Positions 22,292-33,453 are shown, counted from the first letter of the stretch. The stretch is DNA of 41,071 nucleotides from Darksidea phi (GCA_030770425.1 JASJFT010000311.1:1-41071); one strand, 5' to 3'. Program-made: numbers and translations. Notes: a model not told the origin generated them from the sequence alone.

Positions 22292-22707
22292 GGGCGCTGT
22301 AGCAATGCAGAGCAGGTCGACGTGCAATGAGTTGTGTGTTGAAGGGATGCGGGAATAGCTCAATGTAGGTTGGATGCGGGGTTCCTAGAGTGCCTTTTCG
22401 ATTGCTTAGTAAGCATGTTCTTATCTGCAACGAAGGTGGGATGATCAGTGCTGCGTTTCACCACCATCCTTGTTCATGACAGGCCTATATCAATATTTGA
22501 ACAATGCAGTTGCAACTCTTGAAATTAATGAAACTTATCAATGACACTGTCGAGGACTCTTCGGATATTAAGTTTAGGACAAACCTGAAAGTTTCTGATA
22601 GGCAAAGCCGCTTACATCGCCAGTATACAGGGCATATAAGGTACGAGTTCTCATATCGCACTCCTTCAGCAAAACTTTCATCATCAACGCTGCCCACCAC
22701 TAACACG
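22292..22707. promoter_or_regulatory. Shared divergent promoter region
   Basis: This 416-bp gap lies between the minus-strand F-box gene and the plus-strand small gene at 22708, so both promoters must be here. A CATATAAGG stretch at about 22633-22641, some 70 bases before the plus-strand ATG, could be a TATA box. Nothing else is supported. Confidence 0.35.
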
Positions 22708-23182
22708 ATGGCTGTCAACCCGACGGCCAACACTCTAACCACCAAACCCGTCCCCGGGAGTACCAGCTCAACAGAACCATGGGACAGCATCATCAACCTC
22801 CTTCGGGACCACACCCTCAACGAACTTCGCATCTACTCCCCCAAAACTCCAAAGGGCTTCTCCCTCGTCTTAGCCAAGAAGACACATTCCCTTTCCACTA
22901 ATACATTTCCAGCTAACCAGTCTTCAAACCAGAGAATCCCGCTTCTTAGCCCGCCACCACGCCGGTGCCGATGTCGCACCTATCCACGTCTCCGTCTCGA
23001 AAATCGAGATCGGGCTCGGCGGAGAGACGGTGCCCAACAAGATGGCGTTCGTTATACCGAGGACACGGGAAAGAATCGGATTGTACTTCAGCACGATAAT
23101 CTGGCTGGACATAAGATTTGCTTGGTGGCTTGCATGTCGGAGCTTGCGGAGACGGAGACGCCGAGTCCGGTGTTCGACATGA
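22708..23182 (+). CDS. Small conserved-looking protein of unknown function
   Basis: I propose exons 22708-22866 and 22913-23182, giving 142 residues. The 46-bp intron starts with an unusual GTCTTA donor and ends TTTCCAG, with CACTAAT as a possible branch point. Both exons are in phase 0, and the joint gives SLLTSLQTRESRFLARHHAG, leading into HVSVSKIEIGLGGETVPNKM and ending in a very basic SLRRRRRR tail. The N-terminal half has an amphipathic stretch (WDSIINLLRDHTLNELRIY). I do not recognise the family. Reading through the intron in frame 1 gives a less protein-like alternative of about 165 residues ending at 23202. The weak donor leaves the model uncertain. Confidence 0.5.
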
Positions 23183-23272
23183 AGCGTCCGGGAATTTGCT
23201 AAGAGATTCCAGAGGGTGGCTAGTGTTGCTTGGAACAACAACAATTATTGAACATGTATTGGTTCGGAATTT

Positions 23273-23417
23273 CATAGTGGGAGTCTCTTTGGTAAGGTCC
23301 GTATGAAACCTAGTAGGAGTTTATACACAGTAGAGATGCTATACCCACACGATCACAGAGCTGTAGAGCAGTGTACAATAAGATGTTGACGACCGACGAG
23401 GTAATGTTTCGAACATT
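23273..23417 (+). repeat. Solo fragment of the dispersed repeat (5' segment)
   Basis: About 145 bases match 34432-34571 in the same orientation, from CATAGTGGGAGTCTCTT to TTTCGAACATT. Roughly four in five positions are shared, and many differences are transitions. At the other site this segment heads the 1.16-kb repeat with its own open frame; here it stands alone between two genes. Confidence 0.8.
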
Positions 23418-23616
23418 ATGGAAAATGTATATCAGGCTTAGACCCAGTGCATTGAAGTGTAATTCGTTTACATTTAGCCGAGAATAGAAGTGCTGGATAA
23501 CAATTCATGAAGAGTGCTGTGAGAAAGGCGATGACGTCACAGTTCAACAAAGATCATTTTAACCACCGATTCCATTTTGCGCTTTCAGCCTCCACCACTA
23601 AACATCCCCGTTCAAC

Positions 23617-24771
23617 ATGAGCAGAGAAATCAGTCCTCCTCCTTCTAAACGGCGGAAGATGTCTACGCAAGCTATCGGAATAGAACAATCTATCTCGCTG
23701 CCACCAACTCCGCCACCACCGCTTGCACCCGATAGCCAGGGCACAATGCGCATCTTCTCTTGGAACATCAATGGCATTACACCATTCCTCCAGAGACCAA
23801 TAACCACTTTCTTCCCAACATCGAGGTCTACCAAATCCGAAACATTGATTCCCCCAGCATCGTTACGCGGCTTTCTGCAGCGGCACATGTGGCCTGCGGT
23901 TCTCTTCCTGCAAGAAGTGAAAATTGCTTCTTCGGATGAAAAAACCCAATGTGCAGTAAAAGCTGCTGTGAATGCACGGCTTCCAGACGAATCCGATTCA
24001 TCCGGAAGAGGACCCATGTATGAAGTGTACTTTACGTTACCGAATGATCCACATAATGCGCGCGGCCTAAGAGGTAGTGGAAAGGTATACGGTGTGTGCA
24101 GTATCATTCGGTCCGACCTCTTTTATGACTTCAGGGCAAATATACGGACTGTGGACTGGGACAGAGAAGGACGTGTCTCTGTTGTCGAACTCACATCCTC
24201 ATCAGCAAAGTTCGCACTTTTCAACATCTACGCCGTAAACGGAACTGACAACCCTTACCGGGACCCGTCAACTGGCGTAGTGCGAGGCGTACGGCACGAC
24301 CGTAAACTGGCATTTCACCGCCTCCTCATGAAAGAATGTCTCAAGCTCGAAAAGGACAGATGGCATATCGTTCTTGCAGGCGACATGAACGTTGCACCTA
24401 CCACTCTCGACGGCTACCCACGGCTGCGTACATTCCCACACCAACATGTTATCAATCGTGCGGATTTTACCGCGAAGTTTCTTGGTGGGAAGAAACAGGG
24501 TGAAGAGGAGGTATTTGATGGTGTAGATGTTTGGAGAAAGATATATGGGAATGAGAGGCGGTATACGTATCACTCTAGAGCTAGGAAGTGGGGAAGTAGT
24601 TGTGATAGGGTGGACTATGCGATTGTCGGGAGAAAGACCTGGGATGAGGGATTGGTGAAGAGCACCGGAATCCTGGACAGTGAGATGGAGAGAGGTCCAA
24701 GTGATCATGTGCCGATATGGATTGATATCAAACTGAGAAAGGAAGATGGCGAATCCGCAGAAAAGGGCTGA
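23617..24771 (+). CDS. AP endonuclease, exonuclease III family
   Basis: A single exon encodes 384 residues, starting at the first ATG. A short basic N-terminus (PSKRRK) could be a nuclear signal. The EEP fold motifs are complete: SWNING (Asn50), FLQEVK (Glu100, metal ligand), IYAVNG (Tyr205), GDMNVAP (Asp256, Asn258), RYTYHS and SSCDRVDY (Asp330), and the terminal SDHVPI (Asp362, His363). ExoIII-type enzymes cut the backbone 5' to abasic sites and clear 3' blocks in base-excision repair. It resembles fungal Apn2-like proteins in having an extended N-terminus but lacks the long C-terminal zinc-finger tail of Apn2, so I do not give a symbol. It is convergent with the GFA-type gene, 83 bp away. 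Confidence 0.9.
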   Translation: MSREISPPPSKRRKMSTQAIGIEQSISLPPTPPPPLAPDSQGTMRIFSWNINGITPFLQRPITTFFPTSRSTKSETLIPPASLRGFLQRHMWPAVLFLQEVKIASSDEKTQCAVKAAVNARLPDESDSSGRGPMYEVYFTLPNDPHNARGLRGSGKVYGVCSIIRSDLFYDFRANIRTVDWDREGRVSVVELTSSSAKFALFNIYAVNGTDNPYRDPSTGVVRGVRHDRKLAFHRLLMKECLKLEKDRWHIVLAGDMNVAPTTLDGYPRLRTFPHQHVINRADFTAKFLGGKKQGEEEVFDGVDVWRKIYGNERRYTYHSRARKWGSSCDRVDYAIVGRKTWDEGLVKSTGILDSEMERGPSDHVPIWIDIKLRKEDGESAEKG

Positions 24772-24854
24772 TTCTCGGCCTACTATTACTAATGGACCGT
24801 TTTGATCGAGCATCGAAACTCAAATTTGCTCATGCACTCACCTACAATGTACAC

Positions 24855-25483
24855 CTACTCGCCCAACTTCTTCCCATCCTTCACCGTCGCAAATTGCACA
24901 ACCTCCTCATGCAGTCCCTGCCAGTCATGTCGATGCGCTGCGAAAGTCTCAAACAGCGGTTTCGGAATTTTTGGAAAGATGCCCATCTTCAAGATATACA
25001 AGCCCTCGAACCCAGGAGTCGATGGCTCGCTTTTAATCGGCCTATAATACACCTATCAACAACATTCTCGCCAACCCCTCTCACCTCTCACACAACCTGA
25101 ACCGCTTGCAAACCTACCAATTTCAAATATCGAAAGGAAAACAGAAAGACTCACGAGCCACAATTCCCACAGAAGAACCTATGCACTGGATTACCACTCC
25201 CCGTCTGATAGTCGTCAAACTTCTTCATTGTCCCTCTTGCATCTTTGATTTCCACTTTTTCTTTCGCAATGCGCAGGTTAGGCGCAGTGTACGACCCAGA
25301 CACCTTACGACAATTCGCGCAATGGCAAAGGTAGGTGCTAGGCTGGGTAAAGATGTCGTCGTTGATGGTAACACTGATGCTGCCGCAGAGACAAGTGCCC
25401 GTTATGGAGGTGGAGAAGTGCGTGGGTGAGTATTGCTTTGGGTCGCCTGTGAAGGGGTTTTTGGGGGCGGGTGGTAACGACAT
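24855..25483 (-). CDS. GFA/CENP-V family zinc-binding protein
   Basis: Two exons (complement of 25155-25483 and 24855-25041) encode 171 residues; the 113-bp intron has a GTGAGT donor and an ATAG acceptor, joined inside the last Ser of CGNCGS. Zinc ligands are in the expected order: TCLCGS (Cys31, Cys33), CHCANC (Cys53, Cys55, Cys58) and FFCGNCGS (Cys105, Cys108), followed by PIKS and a GIFPKIPKPLFE segment. This is the glutathione-dependent formaldehyde-activating (GFA) fold. Fungi carry many paralogues, most without proven activity, so a cytosolic carbon-sulfur-lyase-like role is inference only. Confidence 0.9.
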
Positions 25484-26247
25484 GGTAATGGTTTACTGTG
25501 GATGTGTGAAGGAAATATCGAGCGTAGTTGGTTGATATAACTCGGAGCGCGGTCCGAAAGGTGTACGCATTGATGCTCGCGGAGCTAGTGCGTAGAGTCT
25601 TGTAAGACTCATTTCTCATTTGTCAGCTTGGTCCTCGCAATTCCGCGCGCGAGGCCATGACCCTTGCTTTAGTCTCACAAGGCGTACGATGGATGTACGG
25701 TTTTCTAGGAGCGCGCGCGGGGTCCGGAGATGCGGAGACATCTCGGCCGTGAAGACGCAGCTTAGAAGTGACCTGATTACAAATGCGCCGCAATTAGCCA
25801 CAGCTAATGCTCCAAATTCTGGTCCAGAATTACCTACATCCGTGGTAGTGTTGTATACTACATTTAGTGTTCGCGGGAATAGTGAGAGGTCGCCGTCGCT
25901 GTTGGAATCTCGTTTTTTGTGAGCATTTTGTGGTGTCGTTGAAGCCTCAAACGAAGACGATGCGTGCTCTATATGACTAAGTTAAGCCAACAATCGCTTA
26001 TCACTTGCAAAGTAGCTGCTGCACTGGGGCTTGGACGCGGTAAGCATCGAAAAATGCGACACTGGCCTGGCCCAGAGAGCCATTGATGCTGTGCTCTCCA
26101 GAGTTTGCCTCAGTTGAAGGAGAGCAAGTAGTCTTCCGTAGATGAGCGAGGGAGGAGAGAATCAGAAGCAGAATATAACTCGAGAGCTGGTAAACTCGTG
26201 TCATGACTCCATCAATTACACTAAGCTTTTCGCAGCGCGGCAACCGC
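25484..26247. other. Intergenic region between GFA gene and metacaspase
   Basis: Only short frames without motifs are present. The left 100-200 bases should hold the GFA gene promoter, and the right end the 3' region of the metacaspase gene. Nothing else was seen. Confidence 0.4.
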
Positions 26248-27321
26248 TTATAGCACTAACGGCATATTATCCAGATCGATATCCACGCCACAGCTCAACT
26301 GTGGAATCTGCGTATAGTTGCTCTCGTCCAGTAGCTTCCTTGTCATCTGCAATGTCTGTACACACGTTAGCCACTATGCCCACCTCCACACATCCATTCC
26401 CCAGGTAATGGATGTCACTTACCTGCGCATACGTCGGATTCCCACTCGACTTCATGACCTGCAAAAATGCCCACGTCTACCCAAAATTAGCATCCCTCCG
26501 CAACCAATTGCGAATAAACTCACCATCGCCCCAGTACTCTGCCCCTCAATCCGCGCGTCCGCACTAGTCTGATCATCCCTACACCCCGAAAACATAGTAA
26601 CCATTCTATTCTCGTGTCCGTACTGGTCTTCGAACTCTCCCTCTTGCAAGCCTTCCTCTCCACCCTCTCCACCCATATGTTTCAATCCGCGGAAGAAACT
26701 CGTCGCTCCGGCGAGCAACTCGCGCGCTTCCCCAGCTTTATCGAACCTCAGCCCACCAGAGAGAAGATTTTGCGCTTCACCCACAAGCTGTGCGCCCTTC
26801 CTCAAGTTATCAAGAAGACTAATCTGGCCGTCCGCATCCGAGCGATAAACAAACGGCAACTCAACCGCCGAACCAGAATGACAGCAATCCAGCAGAATAA
26901 AAAGCGTGCATCCAGAAGCTAGATTGGTAACAAGATGCTCATGAAGCAACGTACTACTAATCTGCCCATTCCGTTCAAAATCCACAGGGACAAGCGAATC
27001 GTCCAGCCCAGTCGAACGGTTGCCGTCGACATCGCGAATCTGCCCGCCGTGTCCAGAGTAGTGCAAGAAGAGCGTGCATCCGGGTTCCGAGACGAGCCAG
27101 TCCATGGCGGCGAGCATGTTGTGGCCGGTGGGGTAGTATGGACTATCGTACCCCACCGCGGGGTTATCCGAGAGAATCACCCGGTCGCGATGGTTATTGT
27201 TATAACCCTTATAGCTTAGAAACTCGGCGACATTGTCCACGTCGCTGTGGCAGCCTTTAAGTTCGTGAGCTGAGCCTGTGTAGTTGATGCCGATGAGGAG
27301 GGATTTTTTTCGCTGCGCCAT
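26248..27321 (-). CDS. Type I metacaspase without long prodomain
   Basis: Three exons (complement of 26524-27321, 26423-26476 and 26248-26355) encode 319 residues; introns are 47 and 67 bp, all in phase 0. The peptidase C14 core starts almost at once (KKSLLIGINYTGSAHELKGC). The catalytic dyad is present: His91 in HYSGHGG and Cys147 in DCCHSG. The p10-like part contains TMFSGCRDDQTSAD and the conserved QLSCGVDIDLD near the C-terminus. Metacaspases are Ca2+-dependent Arg/Lys-specific cysteine peptidases acting in protein quality control and cell death. Most fungal homologues have a Pro/Gln-rich prodomain; here there is none from the first ATG, so an unrecognised 5' exon is possible. Confidence 0.92.
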
Positions 27322-27704
27322 TTTCAGCTGCGGGGTCTCCTTTTCTTACTTCGCTGTTATGTGTAAGGATACAGAGTTGGAATATACCAGGTGGATCTGA
27401 TACTTTACGGAACTGCAGTAGGTGCTGACCGAAAGCGTGACGTTGAAGAGTCGATGTTTGTGGAGAGTTAGGGTTTAGTGATCGAAGTGAGGCAGACTAT
27501 TCCACGCTCAATGTAGTGTTTACTTTTCGTCACTCACGTGAAGCGATAGGCCATGAGCGTCCAAATTCTCTAATTGGTTGAGCGCTGTAGCTCCGCTAAT
27601 GCAAAAAGGTATCCTAGAGCAGACATCAACCCCGTGATCCTGGAACGCCCCTCGTTATCACAACCGTGAAATAAATGCCTTCGTGCAAAGACGTAGAGAG
27701 GTGA
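27322..27704. promoter_or_regulatory. Metacaspase promoter region / 3' end of the deacetylase gene
   Basis: This 383-bp gap lies between two genes on the same (minus) strand, so it holds the 3' end of the deacetylase gene and the metacaspase promoter. I see no convincing TATA box or other motif. Confidence 0.35.
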
Positions 27705-29759
27705 TCATGACTCTATCTTGGCGACCTCCGCCCGTACCTCGCCCTTTACATTCTCCGAATCTCGTTCCGCTTCACCCTCCTTTTTCAACACTTCTTGCTC
27801 ATTTACTGCTTCTTCGGCGGCTCCTCCCATTTCCACATCGGCAGCTGGTGCTGAAGCGGATGCGGTAGCTGGAGCTGGCGGCGACTCCGGAGGCGTGACA
27901 ACGCCAGCTGGAGATTGTGAACTTGACAGAGCCGTAGGGGCAGCGTCGGATGGGCCTGTCAAGGGTGAGTTTGTGACTTGCGGGGAAAAACTACAGAGAA
28001 TTACTGACCTCCTGGAGCGGAGCCTGAGGGATTTTCAGACTCCTCCATCTCAACATCGCCATCCTCGTCGGCCTCGGCAGGTATCGCAGGTGTGCGCGTC
28101 CGTGATGACGTGCCGTTGGGCGGTCGTGCTGAAGACGCCAGAGATACTGATCGCCGTTGTCGCACACTTTCGCCGTTTAGTCCCCGTGTACCTTCGGGCG
28201 TCTCAGCGCCGCCGTCCGAAGCGGCGTTGGGATTCTGGAAGTCCATAATGTTACGTCTTTTTCTTGCGCCAGGCTGTGCTCGGACACCGAGACTCGCCTT
28301 GTACTCTTCGTCGTCGCTGGGGTCATAGAGCTCGCCCTCGTGTTCGATCTGTTGATCGCGTTGCCGCTGGGTGACACGAACGTCGGGGTTCTCATCAGCA
28401 TCCATATCGTCGTCCTCGTCCTCAATATCAGAGTCCATCCGCAAAAGCGGATTCTCCGGGATGTTTTGGAATGCCTCCACCGAGGGCTTGCCAGTTCGAC
28501 GGATGTTTTCGATCACGGCTGACTTGATCTTGTGCAGATAGTCATTGGAGTTTGCGTTCTCCATGTTAGAGGGACGCACGTCCAGTTCGTAGTCAGGGGC
28601 AAAGTACTACAGGTTATTAGTCGTCATCGCGAAGCCTAGGAGCATCGAAGAGCGACTTACCTCGTAGTAGTCATTGAAAGGCAGTTGCTTCTCCATCTTC
28701 TGGCCCACCAGCTGGCCCGTTTCGTACGCCCATGTTCGCGCAACGTTCCTCATGGTGTATCCGCCGCCACCAAGGACAATGACGGGCACCCCAAAGCTCT
28801 TCACGTAGCGTACGCAGTTGGCATGGCCGTCCATGCTCAGGTTGAAGCAACCGAGACGATCCCCCGATAAACTGTCGCCGCCACACTGTAGGACGATGGC
28901 TTCGGGGCCATAGTACGTCATGACGGCTTCGATTACAGGCTCGAAGATGTTGCGATACGTCTCGTCGGTGATGCCATCGCGCAGCGGGAAGTTAACGGCG
29001 TAGTTCTTGCCAGTGCCCACGCCAATATCTCTAAGCTCGCCGGTGCCTGGGAAGTATTCGCCATACTTGTGGAAAGAAACGGTCATGACACGGTCTGTGG
29101 TGTAGAAGGCTTCTTCGACTCCATCGCCGTGGTGCACGTCGATGTCGATGTAGAGGACGCGCTGCTTGTATCGCAGCAGCTCGATGATACCAAGGACAAT
29201 GTCGTTAACATAGCAGAAGCCGCTAGCTTCGCTTTTCTTTGCGTGATGCAGTCCACCGGCCCAATTGACGGCGACGTCGCACTTGCCCCGGTTCAAGCGT
29301 GCAGCGCCCTCCATGGTACCACCGGCGCTGATACCGCAGAACTCAAACAGACCGTCGAAGACCGGGCAATCATCGCCGACGTTGTACTTGCTCTGTTCCT
29401 TTGAGAAATTGTCCATGTTGTCCGGGGTGACTTTGTGGAGGAAGTCGATGTACTCGTCCGTGTGGAACTGCGTCATCTCGTACTTGGACGCTGGTTTGGC
29501 GCGCTGGAAGTTGTCAGTAAGATAAGTGCGAGTGTATTGCGATGCCACCTACGTAGATTTCCATTTTGGTGTACAGACTGTAGTTCATGATCAAGCTGTG
29601 AGCCATCCGTATGCGGTGAGGCTTCATGGGATGGCCGGCGACGTATGCATAATTCCCAACGTCCGAGTCGTAAAAGTAGGCGACCTTCTTCGGCGTGGAT
29701 GCAGTGCCGTTGAGCGAGTTTCCCGTGCTCGTGATCGGTGCTGCGCCGTCGGTAGACAT
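27705..29759 (-). CDS. RPD3: Class I histone deacetylase, RPD3 type
   Basis: Four exons (complement of 29553-29759, 28661-29503, 28009-28606 and 27705-27955) encode 632 residues with introns of 49, 54 and 53 bp. The start at 29759 gives a short Ser/Thr-rich lead followed by [17 protein letters not shown]. The catalytic domain is complete: [18 protein letters not shown] (active-site His pair), [17 protein letters not shown] (zinc Asp/His), [14 protein letters not shown] (zinc Asp) and [16 protein letters not shown]. The C-terminal 220 residues are acidic, Ser/Pro-rich and low in complexity, as in filamentous-fungal RpdA/RPD3 proteins. It is the catalytic subunit of Sin3-type co-repressor complexes in the nucleus. 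It is head-to-head with RPN11. Confidence 0.95.
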
Positions 29760-30223
29760 GATGGTGGCGCCCAGCAGTGGGAGGCTGCGCGTGGGGAGAC
29801 ACGGGAGGGGTAGGAATAACTCGAGAAATAGAACAGATGTAGGGTCGCGGAGGAGACTAGCAGCGAATAAATGTACTGGTGCGCGGGTACGCACGCGTCT
29901 TGTTGTCAGAAGTCAGAGATGTATGCGACAGGATTGTGAAAGTAGAACTATGCGAAAGATGGCGGCGGAGAGCTCTAGCGAACAATGAACGATGGAGCTC
30001 CGCAGCGGCAACCATCCCTGCCCTGTCGAGGCCGGCCCGAGCATCCCGGTAAATAGATTCTCCGTCCTCCGTGGCAGGCATCGCGAGCAGCGAGCTTCGT
30101 CAACACAGCTCCGTCGCCGCCGCCTCACCACCGCAACCTCACGACCCCCGCCACAACCCGAAATCAACAGTCCGCACCCGCAAGGCTCGCATATTCACCC
30201 ACAGCCACACGCTGACTCGCAAT
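29760..30223. promoter_or_regulatory. Bidirectional promoter of RPD3 and RPN11
   Basis: The two ATGs face away from each other across 464 bp, so both promoters must lie here. The sequence is not AT-rich, and no convincing TATA box was seen. CCGCCRC-type stretches cluster near 30110-30160, close to the RPN11 start. Confidence 0.5.
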
Positions 30224-31328
30224 ATGGACCGGTTAAGTCGCATGCTCGCCGCCGCCCAGACCATGAACGGCATGGGGGGTGGCCCAGCACAGGACACAAA
30301 CCTCATCGACAACTCGGAAACCGTCTACATCTCTTCGCTCGCTCTCCTCAAGATGCTGCGGCACGGTCGCGCTGGTGTGCCTATGGAGGTCATGGGTCTG
30401 ATGCTGGGCGAGTTTGTAGATGACTACACAGTGCGCGTGGTGGATGTGTTCGCCATGCCGCAGTCGGGTACCGGTGTATCCGTCGAAGCCGTAGACCCCG
30501 TCTTTCAGACCAAGATGATGGACATGCTACGGCAGACAGGGCGGTGTGTACAGCCTGACTAAAGTAGACGCGATCACGAAGCTGACATATCCAGGCAAGA
30601 GACGGTCGTAGGCTGGTACCACTCGCATCCTGGTTTTGGCTGCTGGCTGTCCTCGGTCGATATAAACACACAGCAGTCTTTCGAGCAGCTTACGCCCCGC
30701 GCCGTCGCCGTCGTCGTTGACCCCATCCAATCCGTAAAAGGCAAGGTCGTTATCGATGCCTTCCGCCTCATCAACCCGCAGACCCTCATGATGGGTCACG
30801 AACCCCGCCAAACCACCTCCAATGTCGGTCACCTGAACAAGCCTTCAATTCAAGCCCTCATCCACGGTCTGAACCGCCACTACTACTCAATCGGAATCAA
30901 CTATAGGAAGACGGCGTTGGAGGAGAACATGTTGATGAACCTGCACAAGCATGTATGGACTGAGGCCCTGATGATGAACGATTTCCGAGATGAGGGTGCG
31001 CGGAACAAGGACAGCCTGCAGAAGCTAGTATCGCTAGCAGAGGGCTATGAGAAGCGGGTGAAGGAAGAGACGGAGCTGACAAAGGATCAACTGAAGACGC
31101 GATACGTTGGCAAGGTGGATCCGAAGAAGCGTGCGTATCACTACTTGATTCAGAGTGGATTTTGGCTAATGCACAATAGATCTCGAAGATGTTGGTCAGC
31201 GCCTCATTGAAGACAACATCGTCTCCGTCTCACGGCAAATGATCGACAAGGAGGCTTCCGTACCCAAATCAAATGCGCGGTCAAACGGGCAGACGCAGGG
31301 TGATGGCGATGTGGAGATGGATGAATGA
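30224..31328 (+). CDS. RPN11: 26S proteasome lid deubiquitinase subunit Rpn11
   Basis: Three exons (30224-30543, 30595-31130, 31180-31328) encode 334 residues. Introns of 51 and 49 bp were placed so that the JAMM motif and the tail stay in frame. The MPN+ domain contains the upstream Glu in [13 protein letters not shown], and [16 protein letters not shown] gives the metal-binding HxHx7SxxD (His116, His118, Ser126, Asp129). The Ins-2 and C-terminal helices follow ([31 protein letters not shown]). Rpn11 removes ubiquitin chains en bloc from substrates being translocated into the 20S core. The length matches yeast and human Rpn11 plus a short acidic C-terminal extension (GDGDVEMDE). Confidence 0.97.
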
Positions 31329-32532
31329 ACAATACAGACGAGAGTGGGAGGGTAGCATGGCCATAGATGCATATGTACCATATCACATGAGGACTGGGTA
31401 ACAGGCGCTCGGCGTACGACCTGCCATAATCCACCAAAGAGCATTTTGGTATAGGCAGTAATGAAAGAGCCACGAACACGATACTCATATAGGTATTGTC
31501 TCAGATGAACAAAATTCCTTCTACAAGACAAGCAACCACCTGTTCTCAAAAGTAGGCTTTCCGCAAAATATGCCGGATCTCCACTGTCCTAAGGGAGACG
31601 CTTTGTGAAGTATTGGTCCTCGAGGAACTAGCCTAATGTGCAATCCACCACAGTGTAGGTTAAACCAGGAAACCACGCATATTGTGGCAACAAGTCACTG
31701 TTTTAGTGGTCGAACTCCGCGGGATGGGGTATTCACTTGTGCATACTGACCAAACAACAAGACGCCTAACCCACAGCATAGAATCTGGACGCGCCATCCT
31801 TTGTCATGATCGTTTGATGCCCTGTCCATGGGTTATTAAAGGAGTAGGTTCGCTGTCCCAGCGCTATCCAGTTGTGGTTGCTGTATCTAGTGGGCGAAGG
31901 GTTTTCGACCGTATGCAACGGAAAATTTTTTAAGTAGTTTTAATTCTTCCAGTCTTTACGGTGCGGGAGTGGCGGATCAGCTGTTGGACTTGGATTATGT
32001 CTACTGTTTGTAGATAGAGAGCAGAGGTTTATGAAGGACTATGACCCGGAGAGAAGAAAAGGAGAAGAGAAGGAGGGGGTAAATTGATATTTAATATCCG
32101 TACTACAAGCGCTATGAGCGACTTGATTTTTCAAAACTTCGAAGTGGGCGTCCACTGCTTTGCTTTAGCCTTGCTCAATAGTCACCAACGGTTCACTTTT
32201 ATGTCACCGCGATTGTCGGAAAATATTATTCAAAACCCTCTAGAGCAATGATACGTAAAATCTGGTAATATGATGTGGTCTGGACACAGAGTATCCCGAG
32301 CCTTATGTCTACGTCTAGCCCCCAGCCGCATGCACGCTGTCATGCCAATCATTCCGTGACGCGCCCGACGAAGGAAAGTGCATTGTATATTTACGTTTAC
32401 CCCTCAGCGAGTTTTGCCCATCAATATCCAAACGCTGTGTTCCGTTCCTGTAAAGCCGCTCTGTCTGATAGCGTAACTTAACACCACCATCTTTGTTTTA
32501 CTACGCATGCACCACGCGCTCGTTTGACCACC
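31329..32532. other. Intergenic region between RPN11 and a decayed gene
   Basis: No gene is supported in these 1.2 kb. Purine-rich sequence (AGAGAAGAAAAGGAGAAGAG) lies at about 32051-32070. The stretch marks the change from the conserved block to the accessory right-hand part. Confidence 0.4.
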
Positions 32533-33453
32533 ATGTTAGCAAAATGCTATCCAATCAACGGCAGATTATATAGCTCTGAAATGGTATACCGGCCATGTAA
32601 CCTAACCGTTGTCGAGAACAATGATCTATGCCCTGTAAACGGCCTATATCGAAACCCGGAGAACGACACCAATGACCTGAATCGCAACTGGAAGGTTGGC
32701 TGTACCGATCAGGCGTTCAAAGATGCCGCATGCCCAAAGTACTATGGGAATAGAGGAGGTATAGCACTCAATCTGCAGCTTCCAGTGAACATGTGTATGA
32801 TGTACCAGGCGGACGCAATCTCTAGATGCCCAGCCCGGGGACAGAACTATTTTATCCTCAAGTGTATAGATCGCCAGGGCAACTGCTGTTGTGCATCAAA
32901 AGACGTAGTCATTTCCAACCAAATTATCACTATAGGCTGCAACGACCCATCGTTGATGTTCTCGGCTGCTGAGCCTGTTGTCTATGTCACGTCACGCCTC
33001 GCCATGAACCCGCAGAGCAGCGAAAGTTGAGTATTTACAATGTTAAGATATGACTCGCGAGCAAGTACCCCATCTAGGACCCCACCTCAAACACCAGTAG
33101 TAATTCCGTCTCTGCAACCTCTTCGACCTCGACATCTTCAGCCAGCAGCTCGTCGACGTCATCGCCCAACTCGTCTGGCCTTTCACCAGGTGCTAAGGTC
33201 GGGCTTGGTGTGGGACTTTTGTTAGGTGCCGTACTATTTTTGCTGATAGGGAAAGTCGTCCGGTGGAGCTGAGAAGAAAGGTAGCAAGCGAGAAGGAAAG
33301 CGTAGAATTCCAGGCCAACAGTCTATATAGCTCGTTGACGAGCCAAGGACACTGCGATCAGCATATAGCTAAGATTGATGGCTTGGCTACATAGCAGATA
33401 CCCAAGGGACCGATGGAGATGCCAGGAGGTGAACCGGTCTATTCGAGATGAAG
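32533..33453 (+). pseudogene. Decayed Cys-rich single-pass membrane protein gene
   Basis: The first ATG (32533) opens a 165-codon frame (LAKCYPINGRLY, CNLTVVENNDLC, GCTDQAFKDAACP, GNCCCASKDV) that resembles Pleosporalean Cys-rich ectodomains, but it lacks a signal peptide. A TGA stop (33028-33030) sits at the last codon before a plausible 47-bp intron (GTATTT at 33031 to CATCTAG at about 33077). Beyond it, in the expected phase, come a Ser/Thr-rich linker and a transmembrane helix (AKVGLGVGLLLGAVLFLLIG), then a TGA. The cytosolic tail continues only in another frame (RRKVASEKESVEFQ, QIPKGPMEMPGGEPVY), again with stops. Several expected Cys are Tyr (NGLY, CPKYY), one G-to-A change away. Overall it is a recognisable but broken gene; expression of a truncated product is possible. 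Confidence 0.65.
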
